Origin: Sphingomonas sp. A2-49
GTDB taxonomy: Bacteria > Pseudomonadota > Alphaproteobacteria > Sphingomonadales > Sphingomonadaceae
Assembly (NCBI RefSeq): GCF_025548555.1
Contig: NZ_JAJLPA010000001.1
Location: forward strand, 496,001-560,000
Direction: 5' to 3'
Length of the DNA stretch: 64,000 bases
The notes beneath the pieces are model-generated. The model was given only the letters and a program-made list of their open reading frames with translations, made no database searches and was not told where the DNA came from. Made by a program: the position numbers and the translations under genes. Of the stretch, positions 27,158 to 35,725 are shown in pieces. Position 1 is the first letter of the stretch. Each line of letters opens with the position of its first letter.

Positions 27158-27496
27158 ATGGCGGCGCGACTGAACTATCTGGAACTGCCGGTGACCGACA
27201 CGGCCCGGGCGAAGGCGTTCTACGGCGCGGCGTTCGGATGGGCGTTCAGCGATTTCGGTCCGACCTACGCCGCGACGACGACCGGCGACACCGATGTCGG
27301 GTTCCAAGCGGACGATTCGGAAAAATCCGCGGCGGCGCTGCCGGTGATCGGGGTCGACGATCTCGACGCCGCGCTGGCGGCAATCGAGGCGGCCGGGGGC
27401 CGCATCACCATGGCCCCGTTCGCCTTCCCCGGCGGCCGCCGCTTCCATTTCGCCGATCCCGACGATCACGAACTGGCGGTGATGCAGCCGGGATAG
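27158..27496 (+). CDS. VOC (glyoxalase/bleomycin-resistance) superfamily protein
   Basis: A 112-residue protein with two beta-alpha-beta-beta-beta units. It has LNYLELPVTDTARAKAFYGA at the start, VIGVDDLDAALAAIEAAGG in the middle, and FHFADPDDHELAVMQPG at the end with a metal-ligand Glu. GGAGG lies 8 nt before the ATG at 27158. The substrate cannot be read from sequence; glyoxalase-like, dioxygenase or binding roles are all possible. Confidence 0.85.
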   Translation: MAARLNYLELPVTDTARAKAFYGAAFGWAFSDFGPTYAATTTGDTDVGFQADDSEKSAAALPVIGVDDLDAALAAIEAAGGRITMAPFAFPGGRRFHFADPDDHELAVMQPG

Positions 27497-27505
27497 CCCC
27501 CGCGC

Positions 27506-28033
27506 TCACCGTTCCAGCAGGCGGGGCATCAGCTCGACGAAATTGCAGGGCCGGTGGCGACTGTCGAGCTGGTCCTTCAGGATACCGTCCCAGCCGTCCT
27601 TCACCGCGCCGGTCGAGCCGGGCAGCGCGAAGATGTAGGTGCCGCGGGCGACGCAGGCGCAGGCGCGTGACTGGATGGTGGAGGTGCCGATCTTGGCATA
27701 GCTCAGCCAGCGGAACAGCTCGCCGAAGCCGGGGATCATCTTGCTCGCGACGCGTTCGACCGCTTCGGGCGTGACGTCGCGGCCGGTGACGCCGGTGCCG
27801 CCGGTGGTGACGATGCAGTCGACGTCCGGATCGTCGATCCAGCGGTGCAGCTGCGCGACGATCGCATCGGTGTCGTCGCGCAGGATGACGCGGTCGGCGA
27901 GGACGTGGCCCGCCGCCGCGATCCGCGCGACCAGCGTGTCGCCCGACCGGTCCTCGGCAAGTCCGCGGGTATCGGACACGGTCAGGACGGCGATGTTGAC
28001 GGGGCGGAAGGCGAGGCTGGCGTCGATCGGCAT
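27506..28033 (-). CDS. moaB: Molybdenum cofactor biosynthesis protein MoaB/Mog type
   Basis: A 175-residue protein of the MoaB/MogA family that by homology adenylates molybdopterin. It shows [38 protein letters not shown], and [18 protein letters not shown]. The ATG at 28033 lies 4 nt after the dnaE stop, so it probably rides on the dnaE message. No other molybdopterin gene is in the window. Confidence 0.92.
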   Translation of the reverse strand: MPIDASLAFRPVNIAVLTVSDTRGLAEDRSGDTLVARIAAAGHVLADRVILRDDTDAIVAQLHRWIDDPDVDCIVTTGGTGVTGRDVTPEAVERVASKMIPGFGELFRWLSYAKIGTSTIQSRACACVARGTYIFALPGSTGAVKDGWDGILKDQLDSRHRPCNFVELMPRLLER

Positions 28034-28037
28034 CGCC

Positions 28038-31000
28038 TTACCCCACCGACCGCAATTGCGAGGCGACGCGGTCGAGCGCGACGTCGCTGATGCCGGGGAT
28101 CGCCTGGATCGTCTCGACCAGTTCCATGTCGAGCAGGAAGTCGCGACCGAGCAGCAGCGTCGCCTCGCCGTCCGCGGCGGGGACGCGCACGCGGACCTCG
28201 CCACGCGCGCCGCGATGATGTGCGAGCAGCCGCGACAGCGCGTCGAAGGCGGCGGGATGCGCCACCTTCGCCTCGATGGTGAAGCGTGCGATCGACGCCA
28301 GCGTCTCGAACGGCTGGATGCGCTTGATCGAGACGCGCGGCGTCTCTTCACCCGGCCGCCGGTCGAGTTCGACGGTGACGAGGCCGCAGCCGCCGCAGCG
28401 CGCCGCCTCCTCCAGCTCCGCCGCGACCGAATCGTCGAAGCAGGTCGCGACGAACTGGCCGCTGGCGTCGGACACGGTGGCCATCATGTAGCGCTTGCCC
28501 CGCGCCGAGGTGCGCCAGCGCGCATCCTCGACCAGCACCGCCATCGTCGCGCCGGCGCGCGTGCCGTCTTCCGGGATGCGCAATTCGGTGAGCGCGACAT
28601 ATTGGCGCGCGCCGTGCATCTTGGCGAGGTGCGCGTGGCGGTCGACCGGGTGCGCCGAGAAATAAAAGCCGAACGCCTCCTTTTCCTGCTCCATCGCCTC
28701 CGCCATGGTCCAGCGCGCGGTGGCGGGCAGCTTGATCCGGTCGCCCGCCACGTCCTCGGCGCCGAACAGGCCGTGCTGCCCGCTGGTCTTGCCCTCGTGC
28801 GTGCGCGCGGCCACCGCCAGGATCGTCTCGGCGACGGCATGGATGCCCGCGCGGTTGGTGTCGAAGCTGTCGAAGGTCCCGCTCGCGGCGAGCGTCTCCA
28901 GCTGGCGCTTGTTGATGAGGCGCGGGTCGACGCGGGTCGCCAGATCGTCGATGTCGCGGAACGGGCCGTTGGCGCTGCGTTCGACGACCAGCCGCTCCAT
29001 CGCGCCCTCGCCGACCGACTTCAGCGCGGCGAGCGCGTAGCGCACGGCCAGCCCGTCGGCGGTTTCCTCGACGTCGAATTCGGCGTCGCTGCGGTTGACG
29101 TCGGGGCCGAGGATGTCGACGCCCAGCCGCCGCATGTCGTCGACGAAGATGCACAGCTTGTCGGTCTGCGCCATGTCGTAGCACATCGAGGCGGCGTAGA
29201 ATTCGTGCGGGTGATGCGCCTTCAGCCATGCGGTCTGATAGGCGAGCAGCGCATAGGCCGCGGCATGGCTCTTGTTGAAGCCATAGCCGGCGAACTTGTC
29301 GATCAGGTCGAACAACGCATTCGCCTCGGCCGCCTTGATGCCGTTGACCGTCAGGCACCCCTCGACGAAGCCGGCGCGCTGGGCGTCCATCTCCGCCTTG
29401 ATCTTCTTGCCCATCGCGCGGCGGAGCATGTCGGCGCCGCCCAGGCTGTAGCCGGCCAGCACCTGCGCCGCCTGCATCACCTGTTCCTGGTAGACGAAGA
29501 TGCCGTAGGTTTCGGCGAGGATCGGTTCGAGCAGCCGATGCGGATAGACGATCGGCTCGGTGCCCTGCTTGCGGCGCCCGAAGCTCGGGATATTGTCCAT
29601 CGGACCCGGTCTATAGAGCGACACGAGCGCGATGATGTCGCCGAAATTGGTCGGACGCACCGCCGACAGCGTACGGCGCATGCCCTCCGATTCGAGCTGG
29701 AACACGCCGACGGTGTCGCCCTTCTGGAGCAGTCTGTAGACCGCCTCGTCGTCCCACAGCAGCGCGTCGAGGTCGATCGAAATGCCCCGCTTCGCAAGGA
29801 GTTGCACCGCCTTCTTCAGAACCGACAGCGTCTTGAGGCCGAGGAAGTCGAACTTCACGAGGCCGGCGCCCTCGACATATTTCATGTCGAACTGGGTGAC
29901 CGGCATGTCCGATCGCGGGTCGCGGTACAGCGGCACCAGCTGCGCGAGCGGCCGGTCGCCGATCACCACGCCGGCGGCGTGGGTGGACGAATGGCGCGGC
30001 AGCCCCTCCAGCTTGGTGGCGAGGTCGAGCAGCCGGCGGACCTGGTTGTCGTTCGCATATTCCTTGGCCAGCTCCGGCACGCCGTTGAGCGCGCGCTTGA
30101 GGTCCCAGGGATCGGTCGGATGGTTCGGCACCAGCTTGGCGAGGCGATCGACCTGACCGTAGCTCATCTGGAGAACGCGGCCGGTGTCCTTCAGCACGGC
30201 GCGTGCCTTCAGCTTACCGAAGGTGATGATCTGCGCGACCTGATCGCGGCCGTATTTTTCCTGGACGTAGCGGATGACCTCGCCACGCCGGGTTTCGCAG
30301 AAGTCAATGTCGAAATCGGGCATCGACACGCGTTCCGGGTTGAGGAAGCGTTCGAACAGCAGGCCGAGCTTGATCGGGTCGAGATCGGTGATGGTCAGCG
30401 CCCAGGCGACGACCGAGCCCGCGCCCGATCCGCGCCCCGGCCCGACCGGAATGTCATGGTCCTTCGCCCATTTGATGAAGTCGGCGACGATCAGGAAATA
30501 GCCGGGGAAGCCCATCTGGACGATCACGTCGACCTCGAACGCGAGGCGCTGGCGATAGGCGTCGCGCCAGGCGGGATCGTCCGCGGGCTGCGTGCCGAGC
30601 TGTTCGATCCGGTCGAGCCGCGCCTCCAGCCCCGCCGCGGCGTCGTCGCGCAGCATCTGCGCCTCGCCGGCCAGATCGCCGGCGAGCGTCGGCAGGATCG
30701 GCTTGCGATAGGGCGCCATCACCGCGCAGCGCTGCGCGACGACCATCGTGTTGGCGATCGCCTCGGGCAGGTCGGCGAACAGCTGGATCATCGTGTCCGC
30801 CGGCTTCAGCCACGCATCGGGGCAGCTGCGGATCCGGTCGACGCTCTCGACATAGGTCGAATTGGCGATGCACAACATGGCATCGTGCGCATCGAGGAAG
30901 GCGCTGTCGGAAAAGCAGCAGGGGTTGGTCGCGACCAGCGGCAGGCCGCGGTCGTAGGCGAGGTCGACCAGCGCCTGTTCCGCCGCCTCCTCCACCGGAT

Positions 31001-31535
31001 CGCTGCGGCGTGCGAGCTCGACGTACAGCCGGTCGGGGAACAGCGCCTGCAACCGGTCGGCATAGGCCAGCGCGCGCGCCGGCTGATCCTCGTGGAACAG
31101 GCGCGCGAGCGCCCCCTCGCCGCCCGCGGTCAATGCGATCAGCCCGTCGGTCCGGCCTTCGAGCGCGGCGAAATCGACATGCGCAGGCAATTCGATCGGC
31201 CGGTCGAGATGCGCGAGGCTGACGAGCGCGCACAGATTGTCGTAGCCGCGCATGTCCTGCGCGTAGAGCGCGATCCAGTCGAGTGGCGCGGCCACGCCGT
31301 CGGGCATGCCCGGCCGCGCGACGCACAGCATCGTCCCGATCACCGGCTGAACGCCTTCTTTCTTGGCGGCGTCCGAAAAGGCCATGGCGGCGTACAGCCC
31401 GTTGCGATCGGTCAGGCCAGCCGCGGGGAAGCGCATCGCCTTCGCCCGGGTGGCGATCGCCTTGGGCTCGATCGCCCCGTCGAGCATCGTGTAGGACGAG
31501 AATATGCGGAGCGGCACGAAACCGGAATGAACCAT
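28038..31535 (-). CDS. dnaE: DNA polymerase III alpha subunit, replicative type
   Basis: A 1165-residue replicative polymerase. Order: PHP domain (about 1-270), palm and fingers with the catalytic SMPDFDIDF near residue 395, [15 protein letters not shown], the beta-binding and OB region around 950-1060, and a C-terminal tau-interacting part. The PHP entry reads [13 protein letters not shown], lacking the paired His of active PHP domains, and TDRNGLYA lacks another ligand, so PHP is degenerate and proofreading must come from DnaQ. It is the housekeeping DnaE, not DnaE2, by length and the full PHP domain. moaB follows directly. Confidence 0.96.
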   Translation of the reverse strand: MVHSGFVPLRIFSSYTMLDGAIEPKAIATRAKAMRFPAAGLTDRNGLYAAMAFSDAAKKEGVQPVIGTMLCVARPGMPDGVAAPLDWIALYAQDMRGYDNLCALVSLAHLDRPIELPAHVDFAALEGRTDGLIALTAGGEGALARLFHEDQPARALAYADRLQALFPDRLYVELARRSDPVEEAAEQALVDLAYDRGLPLVATNPCCFSDSAFLDAHDAMLCIANSTYVESVDRIRSCPDAWLKPADTMIQLFADLPEAIANTMVVAQRCAVMAPYRKPILPTLAGDLAGEAQMLRDDAAAGLEARLDRIEQLGTQPADDPAWRDAYRQRLAFEVDVIVQMGFPGYFLIVADFIKWAKDHDIPVGPGRGSGAGSVVAWALTITDLDPIKLGLLFERFLNPERVSMPDFDIDFCETRRGEVIRYVQEKYGRDQVAQIITFGKLKARAVLKDTGRVLQMSYGQVDRLAKLVPNHPTDPWDLKRALNGVPELAKEYANDNQVRRLLDLATKLEGLPRHSSTHAAGVVIGDRPLAQLVPLYRDPRSDMPVTQFDMKYVEGAGLVKFDFLGLKTLSVLKKAVQLLAKRGISIDLDALLWDDEAVYRLLQKGDTVGVFQLESEGMRRTLSAVRPTNFGDIIALVSLYRPGPMDNIPSFGRRKQGTEPIVYPHRLLEPILAETYGIFVYQEQVMQAAQVLAGYSLGGADMLRRAMGKKIKAEMDAQRAGFVEGCLTVNGIKAAEANALFDLIDKFAGYGFNKSHAAAYALLAYQTAWLKAHHPHEFYAASMCYDMAQTDKLCIFVDDMRRLGVDILGPDVNRSDAEFDVEETADGLAVRYALAALKSVGEGAMERLVVERSANGPFRDIDDLATRVDPRLINKRQLETLAASGTFDSFDTNRAGIHAVAETILAVAARTHEGKTSGQHGLFGAEDVAGDRIKLPATARWTMAEAMEQEKEAFGFYFSAHPVDRHAHLAKMHGARQYVALTELRIPEDGTRAGATMAVLVEDARWRTSARGKRYMMATVSDASGQFVATCFDDSVAAELEEAARCGGCGLVTVELDRRPGEETPRVSIKRIQPFETLASIARFTIEAKVAHPAAFDALSRLLAHHRGARGEVRVRVPAADGEATLLLGRDFLLDMELVETIQAIPGISDVALDRVASQLRSVG

Positions 31536-31632
31536 CCGAAGGCGTTAGCCCAAGGCGCGCGATTCGAACAGGCGAAGGGTGGAACCGGCGGTGGATAACT
31601 CCGTTACCGCGGCTCGACGAAGGAGCCCGGAC

Positions 31633-32214
31633 ATGACCGACAGCCGCATGTATGCCGCCCCATCCGCGACCCCGGCCACCGGCGCCGGATGGGCGTGGAT
31701 GCTCGCCTATGGCCTGCTGTCGGTCGGGCTCAGCGTGCTCGCCTTCCTCGATCCGTTCGCGGCCACCTATGCCGCGACGATGGTGGTCGGTGCGCTGTTC
31801 ATCGCCGCAGGGCTGGTGTCGCTCGTGGCCGGCTGGGCGGGACGAGGGCATGAGGGGCGCGGCTACGCGATCGGCTTCGGCGTCCTGTCGCTCGTCGTCG
31901 GATTGCTGATGGCGTTCAACCCGGTGTCGGGCGCGGTGTCGCTGACGGTGATGGTCGCGGTCTGGCTCGGGGTGCGCGGGGCGCTGGAGATCGGCCTCGG
32001 CGCGCGCTTCCGGCGGGGCCGCGGGCTGATGATCGCACTCGGCGTCGTCAACCTGCTGCTGGCGGTGTACGTGTTCGCCACCCTTCCCTGGTCCGCCGCG
32101 ACGCTGCCCGGCTATATCCTGGGGATCAGCTTCGTGTTCGGCGGCGTCGCATCGGTGGCGTCGGCGCTGAACCATCGCAAGGGCGCGCCGGCGTTCGCCG
32201 TGCCGGAATCGTAA
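31633..32214 (+). CDS. HdeD/DUF308-family membrane protein
   Basis: A 193-residue protein with six hydrophobic spans, paired in three helical hairpins (AWMLAYGLLSVGLSVLAFLD, AATMVVGALFIAAGLVSLVA, and so on). This pattern is that of HdeD, linked to acid resistance in E. coli; the molecular role is unknown. AGGAG lies 7 nt before the ATG. It sits alone between divergent dnaE and the gpx gene. Confidence 0.8.
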   Translation: MTDSRMYAAPSATPATGAGWAWMLAYGLLSVGLSVLAFLDPFAATYAATMVVGALFIAAGLVSLVAGWAGRGHEGRGYAIGFGVLSLVVGLLMAFNPVSGAVSLTVMVAVWLGVRGALEIGLGARFRRGRGLMIALGVVNLLLAVYVFATLPWSAATLPGYILGISFVFGGVASVASALNHRKGAPAFAVPES

Positions 32215-32227
32215 GGCAGGCCGCGTC

Positions 32228-32707
32228 CTACAACAGCGCCGCGATATCCGCGGCGAGCTGTTCGGGCTTGGTGGTCGGCGCGTAGCGGTGCACGACCTCG
32301 CCGGCGCGGTTGACGAGGAACTTGGTGAAGTTCCACTTGATCGCCTTCGACCCCAGCAGGCCGGGCGCGCCGGACTTGAGCCGGTCGAACAGCGGCTCCG
32401 CACCGGCGCCGTTGACGTCGACCTTCGCGAAGACGGGAAAGGTGACGTCGTAGGTGAGCGAGCAGAAATTCGCGATCTCCGCCGCGTCGCCCGGTTCCTG
32501 CGCCCCGAACTGGTTGCAGGGAAAGCCGAGCACCGCGAAGCCGCGGTCGGCATAGCGGCGGTGCAGCGCCTCCAGCCCTTCATATTGCGGTGTGAAGCCG
32601 CATTTCGACGCGGTGTTGACGATCAGCAGCACCTGCCCCGCCCAGCGATCCAGCGCCACGGTCGCGCCATCGGCACCCTGTACGGCCAGATCGGTGATCG
32701 CGCTCAT
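32228..32707 (-). CDS. Glutathione peroxidase-family (thiol) peroxidase
   Basis: A 159-residue thioredoxin-fold peroxidase that reduces hydroperoxides. The catalytic Cys is in NTASKCGFTPQYEGLE (about residue 36), the Gln in FPCNQFGAQEPG, and the Trp in IKWNFTKFLV. A second Cys in the FPCNQ block and another in FCSLTYD suggest the thioredoxin-dependent type found in bacteria. It overlaps the GNAT gene by 4 nt (ATGA) and is last in lolC-lolD-GNAT-gpx. Confidence 0.92.
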   Translation of the reverse strand: MSAITDLAVQGADGATVALDRWAGQVLLIVNTASKCGFTPQYEGLEALHRRYADRGFAVLGFPCNQFGAQEPGDAAEIANFCSLTYDVTFPVFAKVDVNGAGAEPLFDRLKSGAPGLLGSKAIKWNFTKFLVNRAGEVVHRYAPTTKPEQLAADIAALL

Positions 32708-33297
32708 GCGTGTCGCTCCAACAGATAGCGCAGATTGGCCTTCACTCCCGGCCATTCGCGGTCGAGGATCGAATAGACGACGCTGTCGCGCAGCCGCCCG
32801 TCGGCCATCTGCTGATGCCCGCGCAGGACGCCGTCCTTCTTCGCGCCGAGCCGCTCGATCGCCGCCTGGCTGCGCGCGTTCAGCGCATCGGTGCGGATCT
32901 GCACGCACTGGACGTCCATCGTCTCGAACGCATGGGTCAGCAGCATCAGCTTGGCTTCGGTATTCACGCCGGTCCGCTGCACCGCCTTTGCATAGAAGGT
33001 CCCCCCGATCTCCAGCCGGCGATGCGCGGACGCCATCCGCATGTAGCGGGTCGTGCCGACGACCCGGCCGTCCGGCGTCTCGACCGCGAACGGCCGCGCC
33101 CGGCCGAACGCCTGCTCGCGCGACGCCGCCGCCCACCAGCGTTCGGGCGTGCGCATCATCGATACGTTGGCGTAGAAGATATTCCACAGGTCGCCGATCC
33201 GCGCCGCCTCGACGAGTGCCGGCAGGTCGCCCTCGACCAGCGGTCGCAAGGTGACGTGACGGCCGACGAGCGTCGGCGTCGCGTCCCATCCGGTCAC
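32704..33297 (-). CDS. GNAT-family N-acetyltransferase, RimJ/RimL-like
   Basis: A 197-residue acetyltransferase. It starts (GTG) [20 protein letters not shown] and shows [20 protein letters not shown] at the acetyl-CoA site and [20 protein letters not shown] near the end. The pattern is like RimJ/RimL enzymes that acetylate protein N-termini or small amines; the target is not known. It overlaps lolD and gpx by 4 nt each, so translation is coupled. Confidence 0.88.
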   Translation of the reverse strand: MTGWDATPTLVGRHVTLRPLVEGDLPALVEAARIGDLWNIFYANVSMMRTPERWWAAASREQAFGRARPFAVETPDGRVVGTTRYMRMASAHRRLEIGGTFYAKAVQRTGVNTEAKLMLLTHAFETMDVQCVQIRTDALNARSQAAIERLGAKKDGVLRGHQQMADGRLRDSVVYSILDREWPGVKANLRYLLERHA

Positions 33298-34028
33298 GAC
33301 AGCACGCCCTCGTGCAGGCGGACGACGCGGTCCATCTTCTGCGCCAGCCGCTCGTTATGCGTCGCGATCAGCGCGGCCGACCCTTCGCCGCGGACCAGCC
33401 GCAGGAATTCGGCGAGGACGATGTCGGCAGTGTGTTCGTCGAGGTTGCCGGTCGGCTCGTCCGCCAGCACCAGCGCCGGGCGGTTGGCGAGCGCGCGCGC
33501 GACGGCGACGCGCTGCTGCTCGCCGCCCGACAGCTGGCTCGGGCGGTGCGTCAGCCGATGCGCCAGCCCCAGCGCGCTGAGCAGCCCGGTGGCCCGGGCA
33601 TCCGCCGCCTTGCGCTCGGCACCATGGACCAGTTGCGGCAGCACGACATTCTCGGTTGCGTTGAAATCGGGCAGCAGGTGATGAAACTGGTAGACGAAGC
33701 CCAGATAGTCGCGGCGCATCACCGTGCGTCCGTGCGCATCGAGCTGCGCCGCCTCCGTGCCGGCGATGCGGATCGAGCCCTGGAAGCCCCCTTCGAGCAG
33801 GCCGACTGCCTGGAGCAACGTCGACTTCCCCGACCCCGACGGGCCGACCAGCGCGACGATCTCTCCGGGCGCCACCGACAGGTCGATGCCGCGCAGGACG
33901 TGGATCGTCTCGCCACCCTGCGTGAAGCTGCGGGTCAGGCCCGTGGTGCGCAGCACCGCGACATCGTCCGCCGGTACCGGCCCGCGCCGCAGGACACCGC
34001 CGCCACCGGTCGCGTCGGGACTATTCAT
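33294..34028 (-). CDS. lolD: Lipoprotein-releasing ABC transporter ATPase LolD
   Basis: A 244-residue ATPase that drives release of outer-membrane lipoproteins from the inner membrane. It shows Walker [27 protein letters not shown] (the family's Q-loop), the signature [15 protein letters not shown], and Walker [16 protein letters not shown]. The first 25 residues are an extra Gly/Pro-rich leader. It overlaps the permease gene by 8 nt. Confidence 0.94.
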   Translation of the reverse strand: MNSPDATGGGGVLRRGPVPADDVAVLRTTGLTRSFTQGGETIHVLRGIDLSVAPGEIVALVGPSGSGKSTLLQAVGLLEGGFQGSIRIAGTEAAQLDAHGRTVMRRDYLGFVYQFHHLLPDFNATENVVLPQLVHGAERKAADARATGLLSALGLAHRLTHRPSQLSGGEQQRVAVARALANRPALVLADEPTGNLDEHTADIVLAEFLRLVRGEGSAALIATHNERLAQKMDRVVRLHEGVLS

Positions 34029-35265
34029 AGCGCAGCACCTGTACCGGATCGGTGCTCGCCGCCTTCCACGCCGGATAGAGCGTGGCGAGGAAGCTGAACA
34101 CCAGCGCCATCAGCGCGATAATGACGATCTCCACGGGGTCGGTCTTCGACGGCAGCTCGGTCAGGTAGCGGATCGAGGGGTCCCACAGATTCTGTCCCGT
34201 GACGAGCTGGACGAGGTTCACCACCGCCTGGCGATAGAAGAGGAAGATGAAGCCGAGCACCAGTCCGGCGAGCGTTCCCAGCGCGCCGATCGTCGTGCCG
34301 ACCACCATGAAGATCCGCATCAGCCCGCCGCGCGTCGCCCCCATCGTCCGCAGGATCGCGATGTCGCGCGTCTTGGCGCGGACCAGCATGATGAGCGAGG
34401 ACAGGATGTTGAACACCGCCACCAGGATGATGATCGACAGGACGGTGAACATCGCGACGCGCTCCACCTCCAGCGCCTGGAACAGCTGTGCGTTCATGCT
34501 GCGCCAGTCCGCGATCACCGCATTGCCGCCCAGCCTGTCGGCGAGCGGGGCTAGGATCGGGCCGACCTTGTCCGCGTCCACCGTCTGCAATTCGACCATC
34601 CCGACGTTGTCGCCGAGCAGCAGCAGCGTCTGCGCGTCCTCGATCGGCATGATGACATAGGATTTGTCGTAGTCGTACAGCCCGATCTCGAAGATCGCGC
34701 CGACCTTGTAGCTGACGATGCGCGGGACGGTGCCGAACGGCGTCGTCTGCCCCTGCGGGCTGAACAGCGACACGTCGCTGCCGACCTGCGCGCCGAGCGC
34801 CTCCGCCAGCCGCGATCCGATCGCGATGCGGCCGCTGCCCGGATTGATCCCCGCGAGGGTGCCCATGACGAGCTTGCCCGCGATCATCCGGCGCAGGTCC
34901 GGCGTCGCGAGGCCGCGGACCAGCACCGCCTCGGCGCGGCCGTTGTAGGTCGCGGCGAGCGGTTGCTCGACCATCGGCACCGCGGAGGTGACCCCGGGCG
35001 TGCGCCGCGCCTCCGCCACGATCTCGCGCCAGTCCGGCAGGCGCCCCCCCGCCCCCTGTACGACGGCATGGCCGTTCAACCCCACGATCTTGTCGAACAG
35101 TTCGGCGCGGAAGCCGTTCATCACGCTCATCACGATGACGAGCGCGGCGACGCCCAGCATCACCGCGACGAGGCTGATCGAGGCGACGAGGAAGATGAAC
35201 GCCTCTCCCTTGCCCGGGAGCAGGTAGCGCCGGGCGATCATCCGTTCGTAGGCTGAGAGAAGCAT
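34021..35265 (-). CDS. lolC: Lipoprotein-releasing ABC transporter permease, LolC/LolE type
   Basis: A 414-residue permease with one N-terminal span ([20 protein letters not shown]), a large periplasmic MacB-like domain (about 50-260), and three C-terminal spans ([20 protein letters not shown] onwards). The start [20 protein letters not shown] is typical. Only one permease gene is next to lolD, so it probably works as a homodimer (LolF type) as in other alphaproteobacteria. It heads the lolC-lolD-GNAT-gpx run. Confidence 0.92.
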   Translation of the reverse strand: MLLSAYERMIARRYLLPGKGEAFIFLVASISLVAVMLGVAALVIVMSVMNGFRAELFDKIVGLNGHAVVQGAGGRLPDWREIVAEARRTPGVTSAVPMVEQPLAATYNGRAEAVLVRGLATPDLRRMIAGKLVMGTLAGINPGSGRIAIGSRLAEALGAQVGSDVSLFSPQGQTTPFGTVPRIVSYKVGAIFEIGLYDYDKSYVIMPIEDAQTLLLLGDNVGMVELQTVDADKVGPILAPLADRLGGNAVIADWRSMNAQLFQALEVERVAMFTVLSIIILVAVFNILSSLIMLVRAKTRDIAILRTMGATRGGLMRIFMVVGTTIGALGTLAGLVLGFIFLFYRQAVVNLVQLVTGQNLWDPSIRYLTELPSKTDPVEIVIIALMALVFSFLATLYPAWKAASTDPVQVLRYE

Positions 35266-35511
35266 GGCCCGAGGCTCTAGGAGAGGCTTCGGCTACAAGC
35301 AACAAATGTTGCGGATTCGACACAGGGTGGCATCAATCGATGCCCGCCCCCCACATTCGCGGTGACAAAGTCCGTGCGACTGCCTAGCCAATACTCATCT
35401 GGGACACAGGCAACGGCCGTGGTTCGGGGAATAGCCGATTGGTAGCGCAGCGAAATACGCGCGCACCGGGAGGCGACCTAAGGGGGCTGACGGGTTTTCT
35501 CGTCACGCAGG

Positions 35512-35537
35512 CGCCCGGATCGGCAACGGTCCGGGCG
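35512..35537 (+). terminator. GC-rich hairpin in the lolC-receptor gap
   Basis: CGCCCGGA and TCCGGGCG form a perfect 8-bp stem with a 10-base loop, followed by TTTGCCGTTT on the plus strand. It looks like a terminator, but no upstream plus-strand gene is known, which raises the chance of a non-coding transcript. Confidence 0.4.
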
Positions 35538-35691
35538 TTTGCCGTTTCCGACCCGGCGGCGAAGCGCCGGGCAGAGGGAGGGAGCTTCCAATTCGCGCCC
35601 CCTGTCCGGCAGTCCCGGTTATTCCAGATCAATCCTGAACGCCGCGATAACGCGCGCCGCGAAATCGTCGGCGGCCCCGCGAAGGTTCAGG

Positions 35692-35714
35692 CCATCGTCG
35701 CGATGCGACGATGG
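35692..35714 (-). terminator. Hairpin downstream of the TonB-dependent receptor gene
   Basis: CCATCGTCGC and GCGACGATGG form a perfect 10-bp stem with a three-base loop, 12 nt past the receptor stop codon. There is no U tract. Confidence 0.4.
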
Positions 35715-35725
35715 TCCCGATCCGG

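Larger units (their letters stand above)
35266..35725. other. 460-bp gap between lolC and a TonB-dependent receptor gene
   Basis: I see no protein gene I can defend here. An open frame on the plus strand (from 35439) has no ribosome site and runs into antisense of the receptor. The gap contains a GC hairpin at 35512-35537 and a further hairpin at 35692-35714. A structured RNA is possible but I recognise none. Confidence 0.4.

Noticed and set aside
27741-31598. 1285-residue open frame antisense to dnaE
   Set aside because: Shadow frame; the minus strand encodes a full DnaE.
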